Shown here: positions 1 through 6,239 of the stretch, piece after piece
How positions within the stretch are numbered: position 1 is the stretch's first letter
Layout of the letters: each line of letters opens with the position of its first letter
From: an uncultured Clostridium sp.
Lineage (GTDB): Bacteria > Bacillota > Clostridia > Clostridiales > Clostridiaceae
Assembly: GCA_900547475.1 (NCBI GenBank)
Contig: URGW01000066.1
Location: 1-6,339, forward strand
DNA length: 6,339 nt
Direction of reading: 5' to 3'
The notes under the pieces: generated by a model
Told to the model about the DNA's origin: nothing
What the model saw: the letters and a program-made list of their open reading frames with translations, nothing else
The model's database searches: none
Translations under genes and position numbers: made by a program

Positions 1-105
1 CGTAGATTTTATTTCAATAATAATTAAATTCTAAAGTTCATTATATAATCTTCCTTCCGATAATATAATCATTTTTTCTCTATCACGGCTTTAAAGCTGA
101 AAGAT
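1..105 (-). repeat. Diverged repeat copy R1 (left arm of palindrome P1)
   Basis: Read on the minus strand, this stretch is a diverged copy of the repeat seen at 272-348. Exact matches in a constant register are 22-35 with 335-348 (14 bases), 51-59 with 312-320 (9 bases, the CGGAAGGAA block) and 74-81 with 289-296 (8 bases). It also weakly resembles the better conserved copies at 407-506 and 6240-6339 around the run of A residues and the ATGAT block. The left edge may lie outside the window. No open frame of useful length with a ribosome binding site is seen. The relationship is read directly from the bases; the function is unknown. Confidence 0.6.
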
Positions 106-348
106 ACAATTTTCCGTGTCATCCCCCTAAAAAGTTAACGACTTCTGCTATATTTTATACCAAATTGTTAATTTTTAAATATATATTTTTTATAGCTAAA
201 ATTATAAATATAAAATTAACTAGCATATCAGAAAAATTTGCAGCAGAAAACATTAACTTTAAGTTGGCATTGCAGTTCATCAAGTGGAAGAGAAAATATT
301 AATGATATTAACGGAAGGAATATTGTAATTAAGTTTTAGAATTTAATT
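22..348. repeat. Large imperfect palindrome P1 (R1 facing R2)
   Basis: Six complementary blocks nest in order around a centre near 185-195: 22-35/335-348, 51-59/312-320, 74-81/289-296, 131-138/253-260, 143-149/242-248 and 167-175/212-220. The register shifts only slightly between blocks, so this is one long imperfect inverted repeat and not scattered chance matches in AT-rich DNA. It could extrude as a cruciform, or fold as a long bulged hairpin if transcribed. The centre (176-211) is almost pure A+T. This is the gene-free left end of the window, downstream of msrAB. Possible identities are a MITE-like element, a degenerated insertion-sequence remnant or a structured intergenic RNA; the sequence does not decide among them. 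Confidence 0.6.
272..348 (+). repeat. Diverged repeat copy R2
   Basis: This is a plus-strand copy of the repeat family, shared as an arm by two palindromes. Compared with the copy at 6240-6339, it keeps GTTCxTCA (275-282), GTGGA (284-288), an A-rich block, TTAATGATAT (299-308) and AAC, followed by GGAA and AT-rich sequence in the same order. It is clearly more diverged than the pair at 407-506 and 6240-6339, so it is an older or differently constrained member. Confidence 0.6.
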
Positions 349-366
349 GTTTTTGGAGGAAAAAGA

Positions 367-446
367 GCGTTAAGAAGCTGAGGGAACGAAGTGACTTTCG
401 AAGCTTTAGCTTTTTTTATGGAAAAAACAATATAAATTCTTAACGC
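367..446 (-). terminator. Possible terminator for msrAB supplied by the repeat
   Basis: Going leftward from msrAB, the minus-strand transcript would carry GCGTTAAGAA (446-437), about 60 nt of internally self-complementary sequence, then TTCTTAACGC (376-367), followed by TCTTTTT (366-360). A 10-bp stem plus a T-run is terminator-like, although the loop is unusually long and contains smaller stems such as CGAA/TTCG. On the plus strand the inner stem 377-382/405-410 is followed by seven T residues (411-417), so it may also work in that direction. No simpler terminator lies closer to the msrAB stop codon. Moderate to low certainty. Confidence 0.35.
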
Positions 447-506
447 AAATTACACAATTCCTGGAGATTATATCATTAATTTTTCGGCTCCACGTGACGA
501 ACAATA
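407..506 (-). repeat. Repeat copy R3, inverted partner of R4
   Basis: Bases 430-506, read on the minus strand, match 6240-6316 at 75 of 77 positions by direct comparison. The match weakens but continues through 407-429 (17 of 23), giving 92 of 100 overall, up to where the other copy leaves the window. Landmarks are the palindrome CACGTG (491-496), TATATCATTAAT (469-480) and TTCTTAACGC (437-446). The copy stops 4 bases from the TGA of the Msr gene, so it sits immediately downstream of the four-gene block. Near-identity over a non-coding stretch implies recent duplication, gene conversion or constraint. Confidence 0.9.
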
Positions 507-510
507 GAAT

Positions 511-1467
511 TCATATCTTCGTTAAGTAATCCTCATATCCTAATTCTTTCATTTTATCTTTAGGTATAAATTTTAATGCTGCTGAGTTTATACAATATCT
601 CAATCCCCCTAATTCACTAGGTCCATCAGTAAATACATGACCTAAATGTGAATTTCCTAATTTACTTCTAACTTCAGTTCTAAACATTCCATGACTAAAG
701 TCTTCTATTTCTTTTACATATCCTTTATTAATGGGCTTAGAAAATGCTGGCCATCCACATCCTGAATTAAATTTATCTTTTGATGAGAATAATGGTTTTC
801 CAGTAACTATATCTACATATATACCCTCTTCAAAATGTTCATCATACTCATTATTAAATGGAGGTTCAGTTCCACTCTCTTGAGTAACTTTATACTGAAG
901 AGGTGTTAATCTTTCTTTAAGTTCCTTTTTCTTTTCATCTGATAATTTCCATGATTCTTCTATAAACTTTTTTCTACCAGAACCAACATAATAAGCCTTA
1001 TATCTAAATGGATTTTTCTTATAATAATCTTGGTGATATTCTTCCGCAGGATAAAACTCTTCTGCTTTTAATATCTTTACAGCTATAGGTTTATTAAATA
1101 TACCACTTTCATTTAATTTTAACTTATATTCTTCTGCTATTTTCCTTTGTTCATCATCCCTATAAAATACTGCTGTTTCATAACTTCTTCCTCTATCATT
1201 AAACTGTCCACCTTCATCAGTTGGATCAATACTCATAAAGAATGCTTCTACTAATTCTAAGTACTTTAAAATATTTTCATCATATGTAATTTCTACTGCT
1301 TCATAGTGTCCTGTTTCTGTTCTACATACTTGCTCATATGTAGGATTTGCTACATCTCCACCTGTATAACCTACTACCACACTTTTCACTCCATCATATG
1401 AATCAAAAGGTTTTACCATACACCAAAAGCATCCACCTGCAAAAATAGCTTTCTTTAAATTACTCAT
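511..1467 (-). CDS. msrAB: Bifunctional peptide methionine sulfoxide reductase MsrA/MsrB fusion
   Basis: This fused enzyme reduces methionine-S-sulfoxide (MsrA half) and methionine-R-sulfoxide (MsrB half) in proteins, using thioredoxin-type reductants. The MsrA domain (about 5-160) has GCFWC with nucleophile Cys13, GHYEAV (53-58), DPTDEGGQFNDRG (81-93) and HQDY (145-148); Cys16 and Cys48 are candidate resolving residues. The MsrB domain (about 185-310) has SGCGWPAF (235-242), HLGHVF (274-279) and RYCINSAALKF (290-300) with catalytic Cys292. Cys237 lies 55 residues before it, as the recycling Cys does in the Neisseria-type enzyme. Both zinc-binding CxxC pairs of classical MsrB are absent (DIVTG and SKLGN stand there), typical of the zinc-free form. 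The nucleophile codons are Cys, not TGA/Sec. No signal peptide is seen, so it is probably cytoplasmic. The ATG is set by a strong site, GGAGGAG, 6 nt upstream. It is the second gene of an operon with the glycosylase-like gene. Confidence 0.96.
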   Translation of the reverse strand: MSNLKKAIFAGGCFWCMVKPFDSYDGVKSVVVGYTGGDVANPTYEQVCRTETGHYEAVEITYDENILKYLELVEAFFMSIDPTDEGGQFNDRGRSYETAVFYRDDEQRKIAEEYKLKLNESGIFNKPIAVKILKAEEFYPAEEYHQDYYKKNPFRYKAYYVGSGRKKFIEESWKLSDEKKKELKERLTPLQYKVTQESGTEPPFNNEYDEHFEEGIYVDIVTGKPLFSSKDKFNSGCGWPAFSKPINKGYVKEIEDFSHGMFRTEVRSKLGNSHLGHVFTDGPSELGGLRYCINSAALKFIPKDKMKELGYEDYLTKI

Positions 1468-1473
1468 TTTTAT

Positions 1474-1480
1474 CTCCTCC
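1474..1480 (-). promoter_or_regulatory. msrAB ribosome binding site touching the upstream stop codon
   Basis: On the minus strand the sequence reads TAGGAGGAGATAAAAATG. The TAG stop of the upstream gene (1482-1480) shares its last G with the AGGAGGAG Shine-Dalgarno block. Only 12 nt separate the stop codon from the msrAB ATG. This predicts one mRNA and probable translational coupling, with ribosomes ending on the first gene opening or re-entering at msrAB. Confidence 0.85.
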
Positions 1481-2229
1481 TATAAATATTTAAAATGATT
1501 CTTAATAAATTTAATCATATTATCCTTGTTATTTTCAAATTGAGTTACTCTATTAACATTAGCTCCTGAAGGATGTGGAAATCCCATAAGAATTTGATCT
1601 TCTTTTATAACTCCATCTTCTTTCAATTTTATTAAAACCTCTTCAACAGCCTTTCCTAAAGGTATTAATAATATTTCTTCTGATTTCTCTAGCTTTTTTA
1701 ACTCATTTATAAAATTATCATAAATATATTTCATTAAGAATTGGCTTTTAATTAACTTAGGTGTATGTCCAGTATAATTTTCTCCCTTAACAAAAACGGG
1801 ATATGGTATTAAAGATATTGTATGTAATAAATAATCATCTTCATCAAATAATTGACTACAGCTTTGTAAATTAAATATATTATTAAGTTCTATTCCATCT
1901 AACATAGAAATAATATTTTTTCTTAAACTTCCACTAAATCTAGCTGCAACCTTACATTTATATTGTATTTCTTCAATATTATCACTTACTTCTAATTCTT
2001 TTCTTGCTGTTGCTATAGCAGTACTCATTTGTTGAAACCCTGGGGTTATTCCAATAATAAATACCTTTGCCTTAGGATTTAAATATTCATTATGTGGAGC
2101 ATAATATATTTCTATATTATTTTCTTTATCAAACAAGAATTTATCTATTAATAACTCATCTCTTGTATATTTATTTTTTAATGGTAACTCCTTGATTACT
2201 TCTTTATAATCATATAATGTTTTTTTCAT
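1480..2229 (-). CDS. Uracil-DNA-glycosylase-superfamily-like protein, activity unproven
   Basis: This 249-aa soluble protein has the layout of the uracil-DNA glycosylase fold. A strand-plus-loop motif VFIIGITPG (56-64) sits where the superfamily has its first active-site motif (GINPG in TDG/MUG, GEAPG in family 4). Near the C-terminus, LLIPLGKAVEEVL (187-199) is followed by GFPHPSGANVNR (216-227), resembling the second motif (HPS-type DNA-intercalating loop). Such enzymes excise uracil or related bases from DNA. The residue matching the catalytic Asn/Asp is Thr62, so activity or substrate may differ. Only two cysteines (92, 124) occur, so the 4Fe-4S cluster of family 4/5 enzymes is absent. 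The start has an AAGAGGT site (2234-2240) about 5 nt upstream. It is first in an operon with msrAB, suggesting co-expression with oxidative-damage repair. The family call is motif-based and moderate. Confidence 0.65.
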   Translation of the reverse strand: MKKTLYDYKEVIKELPLKNKYTRDELLIDKFLFDKENNIEIYYAPHNEYLNPKAKVFIIGITPGFQQMSTAIATARKELEVSDNIEEIQYKCKVAARFSGSLRKNIISMLDGIELNNIFNLQSCSQLFDEDDYLLHTISLIPYPVFVKGENYTGHTPKLIKSQFLMKYIYDNFINELKKLEKSEEILLIPLGKAVEEVLIKLKEDGVIKEDQILMGFPHPSGANVNRVTQFENNKDNMIKFIKNHFKYL

Positions 2230-2233
2230 ATGT

Positions 2234-2240
2234 ACCTCTT
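2234..2240 (-). promoter_or_regulatory. Ribosome binding site of the glycosylase-like gene
   Basis: On the minus strand AAGAGGT precedes ATG, with GAGG 5 nt from the start codon. This supports the chosen start at 2229 and is somewhat closer to the ATG than the sites of its neighbours. Confidence 0.6.
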
Positions 2241-2266
2241 TATTCTTAATAATTTATATACTATAT

Positions 2267-2272
2267 ATTATA
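2267..2272 (-). promoter_or_regulatory. Candidate -10 box for the glycosylase-like/msrAB operon
   Basis: A perfect TATAAT on the minus strand lies 37 bases upstream of the glycosylase-like start codon and just after the ccdA terminator, where a promoter is needed. No good TTGACA-like element stands 16-18 bases upstream, and the region is so AT-rich that a chance match is quite possible. Confidence 0.3.
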
Positions 2273-2293
2273 TACAAATATCTAAGTAAAAAT

Positions 2294-2331
2294 ATAAATA
2301 AGCTACCCATTATTTTGAGTAGCTTATTTAT
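2294..2331 (-). terminator. Rho-independent terminator after the ccdA-tlpA gene
   Basis: Bases 2294-2306 pair perfectly with 2319-2331 (13 bp, containing GTAGC/GCTAC) around a 12-nt loop. On the minus strand the stem runs into a T-rich tail that includes five consecutive T residues. It begins 17 bases after the TAA of the membrane thiol transporter gene, so that gene ends its own transcript here and the glycosylase-like/msrAB pair probably starts a new one. Confidence 0.85.
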
Positions 2332-2347
2332 TAGTACTATTTTAGAT

Positions 2348-3529
2348 TTATTTTTTACTTTCTATCATTTTTTTCATAGTTTCTTTATCCATAGCTCCAA
2401 CAACCTTATGAATTATTTCTCCATCTTCATTAATTATAAAAGTAGTTGGAAATCCTGATATATCATATTTATAAACTAATTCTCCACCAAAATCCATAAC
2501 TACAGGAAATGTATAATTATTTTCCGATAAAAAATTAGCTATTTCCTCTACTGAACCTTCTCTTCCTAAGTTTGGAGCTGCAACCCCTAATATTATAATA
2601 TCCTCTTTGTTTTTCCCATATTCATTATATATCTCTTCAATCTCAGGCATCTCTCCTTTACAAGGTGGACACCAAGTTGCCCAAAAATTTAGAAATATAG
2701 TTTTACCTCTATATTCACTTAATGTATGTTCATTTCCATACTGATCCTTTAATGTAAAATCTACTGCTATTTTCTCATCATTTTCATTATTTTCTTTATC
2801 TATAATTTCATCTTTTTCTATATTATTATATTGTTTGTTTTTGTTAATATTTGTAAAACCATAAAAAAACATAAGTAATCCACTTATTATAAGAATAATT
2901 CCACATATCTTTTTTATTACTCCCATATAGTTTTTCATTTTATCAATACTTTTAAATAACTTACTATAAAATCCAGCTACTATTATAAAAGGCAAAATAA
3001 ATCCTATTGTATATACAATTATTAATAAATTAGCTACCATCCCACTACTTGAACCTGAAGCCATAATAAGAACTGATGCAAGTATTGGCCCAATACATGG
3101 TGTCCATCCAAAGCTAAAAGTAAAACCTAATACGAATGCAGATAAAGAATTCATTTCTTTTACTTTTATATTCATTCTTTTTTCTCTACTTAATAAGCTT
3201 GATTTAATTATATCTACATAAAATAATCCCATAAATACTATTATTATTCCACCTATAAGCATTATATAATCTTTATTTTCACTAAAAAATGAACTTAATA
3301 TATTTACAGATGAACCTAATATAAAAAATGTAGTTGAAATTCCCAAAACAAATAATATCGTATTTTTAAACAATGCTGTTTTTATGAATTTATCCTCTCC
3401 ATTCTTTAATACATCTACATTACTATTTGATAATATACTTAGATAAACTGGTAAAATTGGTAATATACATGGTGAAAAGAACGATAATAATCCCTCTATG
3501 AATACTACCACTAAATTTAATTGCTGCAC
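2348..3529 (-). CDS. CcdA-type thiol-disulfide transporter fused to a TlpA/ResA-like thioredoxin domain
   Basis: The N-terminal part (about 1-225) is a CcdA/DsbD-beta membrane domain with six predicted segments near 5-27, 55-78, 88-107, 130-155, 166-188 and 205-224. The redox Cys pair is Cys21 in FFSPCILPILP and Cys145 in GWTPCIGP. A charged linker (229-252) leads to a thioredoxin-like domain (about 253-393) with WCPPC (286-290) and GFPTT (359-363, cis-Pro361). The family carries electrons from cytoplasmic thioredoxin across the membrane; the fused domain would use them outside the cell. No separate signal peptide is needed. The start is GTG, supported by GGAG 8 nt upstream and by the N-terminal CcdA motif; a nearby ATG (3537-3535) is out of frame and hits a stop after six codons. 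It is monocistronic between two terminators. Likely uses are cytochrome or extracellular thiol reduction or methionine sulfoxide repair; the client is not known. Confidence 0.93.
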   Translation of the reverse strand: MQQLNLVVVFIEGLLSFFSPCILPILPVYLSILSNSNVDVLKNGEDKFIKTALFKNTILFVLGISTTFFILGSSVNILSSFFSENKDYIMLIGGIIIVFMGLFYVDIIKSSLLSREKRMNIKVKEMNSLSAFVLGFTFSFGWTPCIGPILASVLIMASGSSSGMVANLLIIVYTIGFILPFIIVAGFYSKLFKSIDKMKNYMGVIKKICGIILIISGLLMFFYGFTNINKNKQYNNIEKDEIIDKENNENDEKIAVDFTLKDQYGNEHTLSEYRGKTIFLNFWATWCPPCKGEMPEIEEIYNEYGKNKEDIIILGVAAPNLGREGSVEEIANFLSENNYTFPVVMDFGGELVYKYDISGFPTTFIINEDGEIIHKVVGAMDKETMKKMIESKK

Positions 3530-3537
3530 TTTCTCAT

Positions 3538-3541
3538 CTCC
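3538..3541 (-). promoter_or_regulatory. Ribosome binding site that decides a GTG start
   Basis: On the minus strand AAAGGAG is followed by eight bases and then GTG. The spacing is ideal for the GTG, whereas the ATG inside the spacer is too close and opens only a six-codon frame. It therefore fixes the start of the ccdA-tlpA gene at 3529. Confidence 0.75.
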
Positions 3542-3553
3542 TTTTACTTTATT

Positions 3554-3559
3554 ACTATA
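3554..3559 (-). promoter_or_regulatory. Candidate -10 box for ccdA-tlpA
   Basis: TATAGT on the minus strand lies 24 bases upstream of the GTG start and after the preceding terminator, in the only gap where a dedicated promoter could be. A convincing -35 element is not visible; one would overlap the terminator T-run. Weak evidence. Confidence 0.25.
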
Positions 3560-3584
3560 TGTATTCTTAATTAATGTATATTAA

Positions 3585-3626
3585 AAAATCACCACTATTA
3601 TACAATTATATACTAATGGTGATTTT
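3585..3626 (-). terminator. Rho-independent terminator after the molybdenum hydroxylase gene
   Basis: AAAATCACCA (3585-3594) pairs perfectly with TGGTGATTTT (3617-3626), and several inner A-T pairs extend the stem beyond one mismatch. On the minus strand the stem ends in GGTGATTTTTTAA, giving a six-T run. It starts 10 bases after the hydroxylase stop codon and separates that gene from the ccdA-tlpA gene. Confidence 0.88.
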
Positions 3627-3636
3627 ATATTAAAAT

Positions 3637-6195
3637 CTATTTTTTTGCTTTTTTATAAAAAGTATTTTCTAAAGGTAAATTAGTTCTAAAAACTCCATCT
3701 AATTTGTAGTATGCTCCTTGAACTGCTGGTGCTGTTGGTATACAAGTTATTTCACCAACCCCCTTAGCTCCATATGCTAACTCTGCATTATTTTTTTCAA
3801 CTATAATACTTTCTATTTCTGGAACCATAGTTACTCTAAACAATCCTAATGTTCCAAATTTAGCAGTAGGAATTGACTCTTTCAATGGATAATCTTCAGT
3901 TAGTGCATATCCTAATCCCATAACAACTCCACCTTCAATTTGTCCTTCAACATTTATAGGATTAATTGCTTTTCCAACATCATGTGCAGCAATAACTTTT
4001 TCAACTTTTCCATCTTTATTTAAAATAACAACTTGAGTTGCAAATCCATAAGCAACGTGACTTACTGGATTTTTTTTATCACTTCCCATTTTATCAGTTT
4101 TTCCATAAAACTCTCCATAAAATTCCTTACCATTAAGCTCAAAAAGTGTTTTTGTTTTAAGTGCTTCCTTTAATTTTAAAGCTGCAACTCTTGTAGCTTC
4201 TCCAGTAAATACTGTTTGTCTTGATGCAGTTGATGTTCCTGCATCTGGTGTTAACTTAGTATATGGTTTCATCCATTTAACCTTACTTGAATCTAAATCT
4301 AAAGTTTCACATACTATTTGTGTCATAGTAGTTCCTACACCTTGTCCCATACATGCTGCTGAAGTTCTTATAATAATAGTTTCATCTTTAACCTCTAGAA
4401 TAGTTCTACCTATATCAGGAAGTCCTACCCCTATACCAGCATTTTTAAATGCACATGCTATTCCTACAAATTCATTTTTTTCATATTCGTCCTTAACAGC
4501 TAATAAAGTCTCTTTTAAAGCTGTACCTGCATCTGCAATTTGTCCATTAGGTAACTCTTGTCCTGGTTCAATTGCATTTCTAAAACGTATCTCCCATGGA
4601 GATATTCCAACAAGTTCTGCTAATTTATTTATATTAGCTTCAGTTGCAAATGCTGATTGTGTTACCCCAAACCCTCTAAATGCTCCTCCTGGTGGATTAT
4701 TTGTATAAACTGCTATACCTTCAACTTCAGAATTCTGATAATTATAAGGACCTGCAGCATGAGTACATGCTCTTTGTAATACTGGTCCACCTAAAGATGC
4801 ATAAGCTCCTGTATCTGCAATAATTTTAGCTTTCATTGCTGTTAATTTTCCATTTTCATCACAGGCAGTTGTAAACTCCATTTTCATTGCATGTCTTTTG
4901 GGATGAACTTTTATACTTTCTGACCTTTTTAAAGTCATTTTCACAGGTCTTCCAGTTAAAAAAGCAAGTAATGCAGTATGATGTTGACAGCTCATATCTT
5001 CTTTACCACCAAATCCACCACCAACATACTTAGATATTACTCTAACTTCACCTTCTCCAACACCTAATAATGATGTAATTTCATGTAAATCATCATAAAC
5101 AGATTGACTTCCAGTATAAACTATAAGTCCTTCATTTGTAGGAACTGCTAATGCACTTTCTGGCTCTAAAAAAGCATGCTCAGTAAATGGAACAGAATAC
5201 GTATTTGTTATAACATACTTAGAGTTTTTAATAGCTTCATCAGCATTACCTCTTTTCAAAACTTCTCTTGTCAATATATTTCCTCCATTATGAAGTTCTG
5301 GCGCTCCATCTTTAAGAGAATCTTCTGGTGAAGTCATAGGCGTTAATTTATCATAATCTACCTTAATTAAATTAACTGCCTTTCTTGCTATCTCTTCATC
5401 TTCTGCTACTACTAAAGCAATAGTATCTCCTACATATCTAGTTTCCTCTCCTATTGCGATTAAAGCTGGCCAATCTTTTTTTAAATGCCCACAAAATCTA
5501 TTTCCTGGTACATCATCAGCAGTAACAACCTTAACTACTCCATCTAACTTTAATGCCTCTGAATAGTCAATATCCTTTATTAATATTCTAGGGAATTCCG
5601 GTCTAAGTGCTACTCCATATAGCATTCCTTCAACCTTAAAATCATCACAATATCCATCTAATGCTAATACTTTATCTTCTGCATCAACCCTTCCCAACGG
5701 ATCTCCAACTAATCCTTTACATTTTACTAATGGAACTTCTTTATTCTCTCTTATAATATCAGCAGCTAATAATACAGCTTCTTCAATTTTTTTATACCCT
5801 GTACATCTACATATATTTCCCATAAGAGCCTTTTTTACTTCATCTAAAGTTGGTGTTAATGTCTTATTAAATAATCCAGTAGCACTTATAACCATTCCTG
5901 GTATGCAAAAGCCACATTGAACAGCTCCAACCTTTGTAAATGAATAAGCAAAAGCTTTTTTATAATTCTCATCTAATCCTTCAACTGTAATAACTTTCTT
6001 ATCTTTAACTTTTTCACCCTTCAATAAACAAGCTCTAGTAGCCTTTCCATCAACTAAAACCATACAAGCCCCACAGGCTCCTTCTCCACAACCATTTTTT
6101 ACTGATATTAAATTTTCTTTATCTCTCAAAACCTTTATTAAAGACTCTTTCTCTTCTATACTACATACCTTCCCATTAAGCAAAAAATCAACCAT
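3637..6195 (-). CDS. FAD-less molybdenum hydroxylase (xanthine dehydrogenase / aldehyde oxidoreductase family), probably purine-type
   Basis: This 852-aa enzyme fuses two 2Fe-2S domains to the Mo-pterin catalytic domain, like Desulfovibrio aldehyde oxidoreductase. The plant-type cluster uses Cys36, 41, 44 and 56; the second uses Cys94, 97, 129 and 131 (CGFC, CRCTGY). The Mo part starts near 165 and shows GGGFGGKE (392-399), AFRGFG (505-510), MGQGVG (616-621) and GVGE (812-815) with catalytic Glu815. Glu399 and Arg507 align with the bovine xanthine oxidase substrate residues Glu802 and Arg880, which aldehyde oxidases lack, so a hydroxypurine substrate is favoured. No FAD domain is present, so electrons must go to a ferredoxin or separate flavoprotein. 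Length and layout also resemble the selenium-dependent molybdenum hydroxylases, but no selenium or cofactor-maturation genes are in view. Cytoplasmic. The ATG is set by GAGAGGAGA (6205-6213). Monocistronic at its 3' side. Confidence 0.9.
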   Translation of the reverse strand: MVDFLLNGKVCSIEEKESLIKVLRDKENLISVKNGCGEGACGACMVLVDGKATRACLLKGEKVKDKKVITVEGLDENYKKAFAYSFTKVGAVQCGFCIPGMVISATGLFNKTLTPTLDEVKKALMGNICRCTGYKKIEEAVLLAADIIRENKEVPLVKCKGLVGDPLGRVDAEDKVLALDGYCDDFKVEGMLYGVALRPEFPRILIKDIDYSEALKLDGVVKVVTADDVPGNRFCGHLKKDWPALIAIGEETRYVGDTIALVVAEDEEIARKAVNLIKVDYDKLTPMTSPEDSLKDGAPELHNGGNILTREVLKRGNADEAIKNSKYVITNTYSVPFTEHAFLEPESALAVPTNEGLIVYTGSQSVYDDLHEITSLLGVGEGEVRVISKYVGGGFGGKEDMSCQHHTALLAFLTGRPVKMTLKRSESIKVHPKRHAMKMEFTTACDENGKLTAMKAKIIADTGAYASLGGPVLQRACTHAAGPYNYQNSEVEGIAVYTNNPPGGAFRGFGVTQSAFATEANINKLAELVGISPWEIRFRNAIEPGQELPNGQIADAGTALKETLLAVKDEYEKNEFVGIACAFKNAGIGVGLPDIGRTILEVKDETIIIRTSAACMGQGVGTTMTQIVCETLDLDSSKVKWMKPYTKLTPDAGTSTASRQTVFTGEATRVAALKLKEALKTKTLFELNGKEFYGEFYGKTDKMGSDKKNPVSHVAYGFATQVVILNKDGKVEKVIAAHDVGKAINPINVEGQIEGGVVMGLGYALTEDYPLKESIPTAKFGTLGLFRVTMVPEIESIIVEKNNAELAYGAKGVGEITCIPTAPAVQGAYYKLDGVFRTNLPLENTFYKKAKK

Positions 6196-6239
6196 AACCC
6201 CTTATCTCCTCTCAATATTAATATGTACCAAAAGAATAA
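6196..6239 (-). promoter_or_regulatory. Hydroxylase leader with ribosome binding site
   Basis: This short stretch separates the hydroxylase ATG from repeat R4. It contains GAGAGGAGA (6213-6205 on the minus strand), with AGGAG 10 nt from the ATG, and AT-rich sequence further up. A TATTAT box (6241-6236) straddles the repeat edge and could be a -10, but its -35 would then fall inside the repeat at about 6259-6264, where the match is poor. The promoter is either within R4 or beyond the window. Confidence 0.45.

Larger units (their letters stand above)
275..506. repeat. Inverted-repeat element P2 (R2 facing R3), MITE-like
   Basis: The two ends are inverted copies: 275-282/495-502 (GTTCxTCA against TGAxGAAC), 284-288/489-493, 299-308/470-479 (10 bases, perfect) and 367-376/437-446 (GCGTTAAGAA against TTCTTAACGC, perfect). 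The unit is about 230 bp with no coding capacity, which fits a MITE-like element or a conserved intergenic hairpin. No clear target-site duplication is visible: 266-274 and 507-514 do not match. Its right end lies only 4 bases from the msrAB stop codon. No transposase is present, so the assignment as a mobile element is inference. Confidence 0.5.

Noticed and set aside
430..506. Open reading stretch inside the repeat, reading about 22 codons ending PRDEQ before a stop, with a longer version in R4
   Set aside because: No start codon or ribosome binding site precedes it, a TAA stops the frame just upstream, the two base differences between copies both change the amino acid, and the diverged copies do not keep the frame. 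It is better seen as non-coding repeat.
275..506. Integron-type attC recombination site
   Set aside because: The GTTAAGA/TCTTAAC arms only loosely resemble attC core sites, the repeats around the gene block are inverted and not direct, there is no integrase, and the genes are not single promoterless cassettes.
1..510. CRISPR array or known riboswitch
   Set aside because: The repeats are long, inverted and few, without regular spacers. I looked for familiar riboswitch core motifs (cyclic-di-GMP, purine, molybdenum cofactor) and saw none, and no gene starts just downstream on the matching strand.
511..1467. Selenocysteine form of MsrA or MsrB
   Set aside because: Both nucleophile codons specify cysteine and no in-frame TGA occurs before the natural stop.
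1480..2229. Family 4 (iron-sulfur) uracil-DNA glycosylase
   Set aside because: The four cluster cysteines and the GEAPG motif are missing; only two cysteines are present.
3535..3537. ATG as alternative start of the ccdA-tlpA gene
   Set aside because: It is out of frame with the protein, lies directly against the GGAG site, and its frame stops after six codons.
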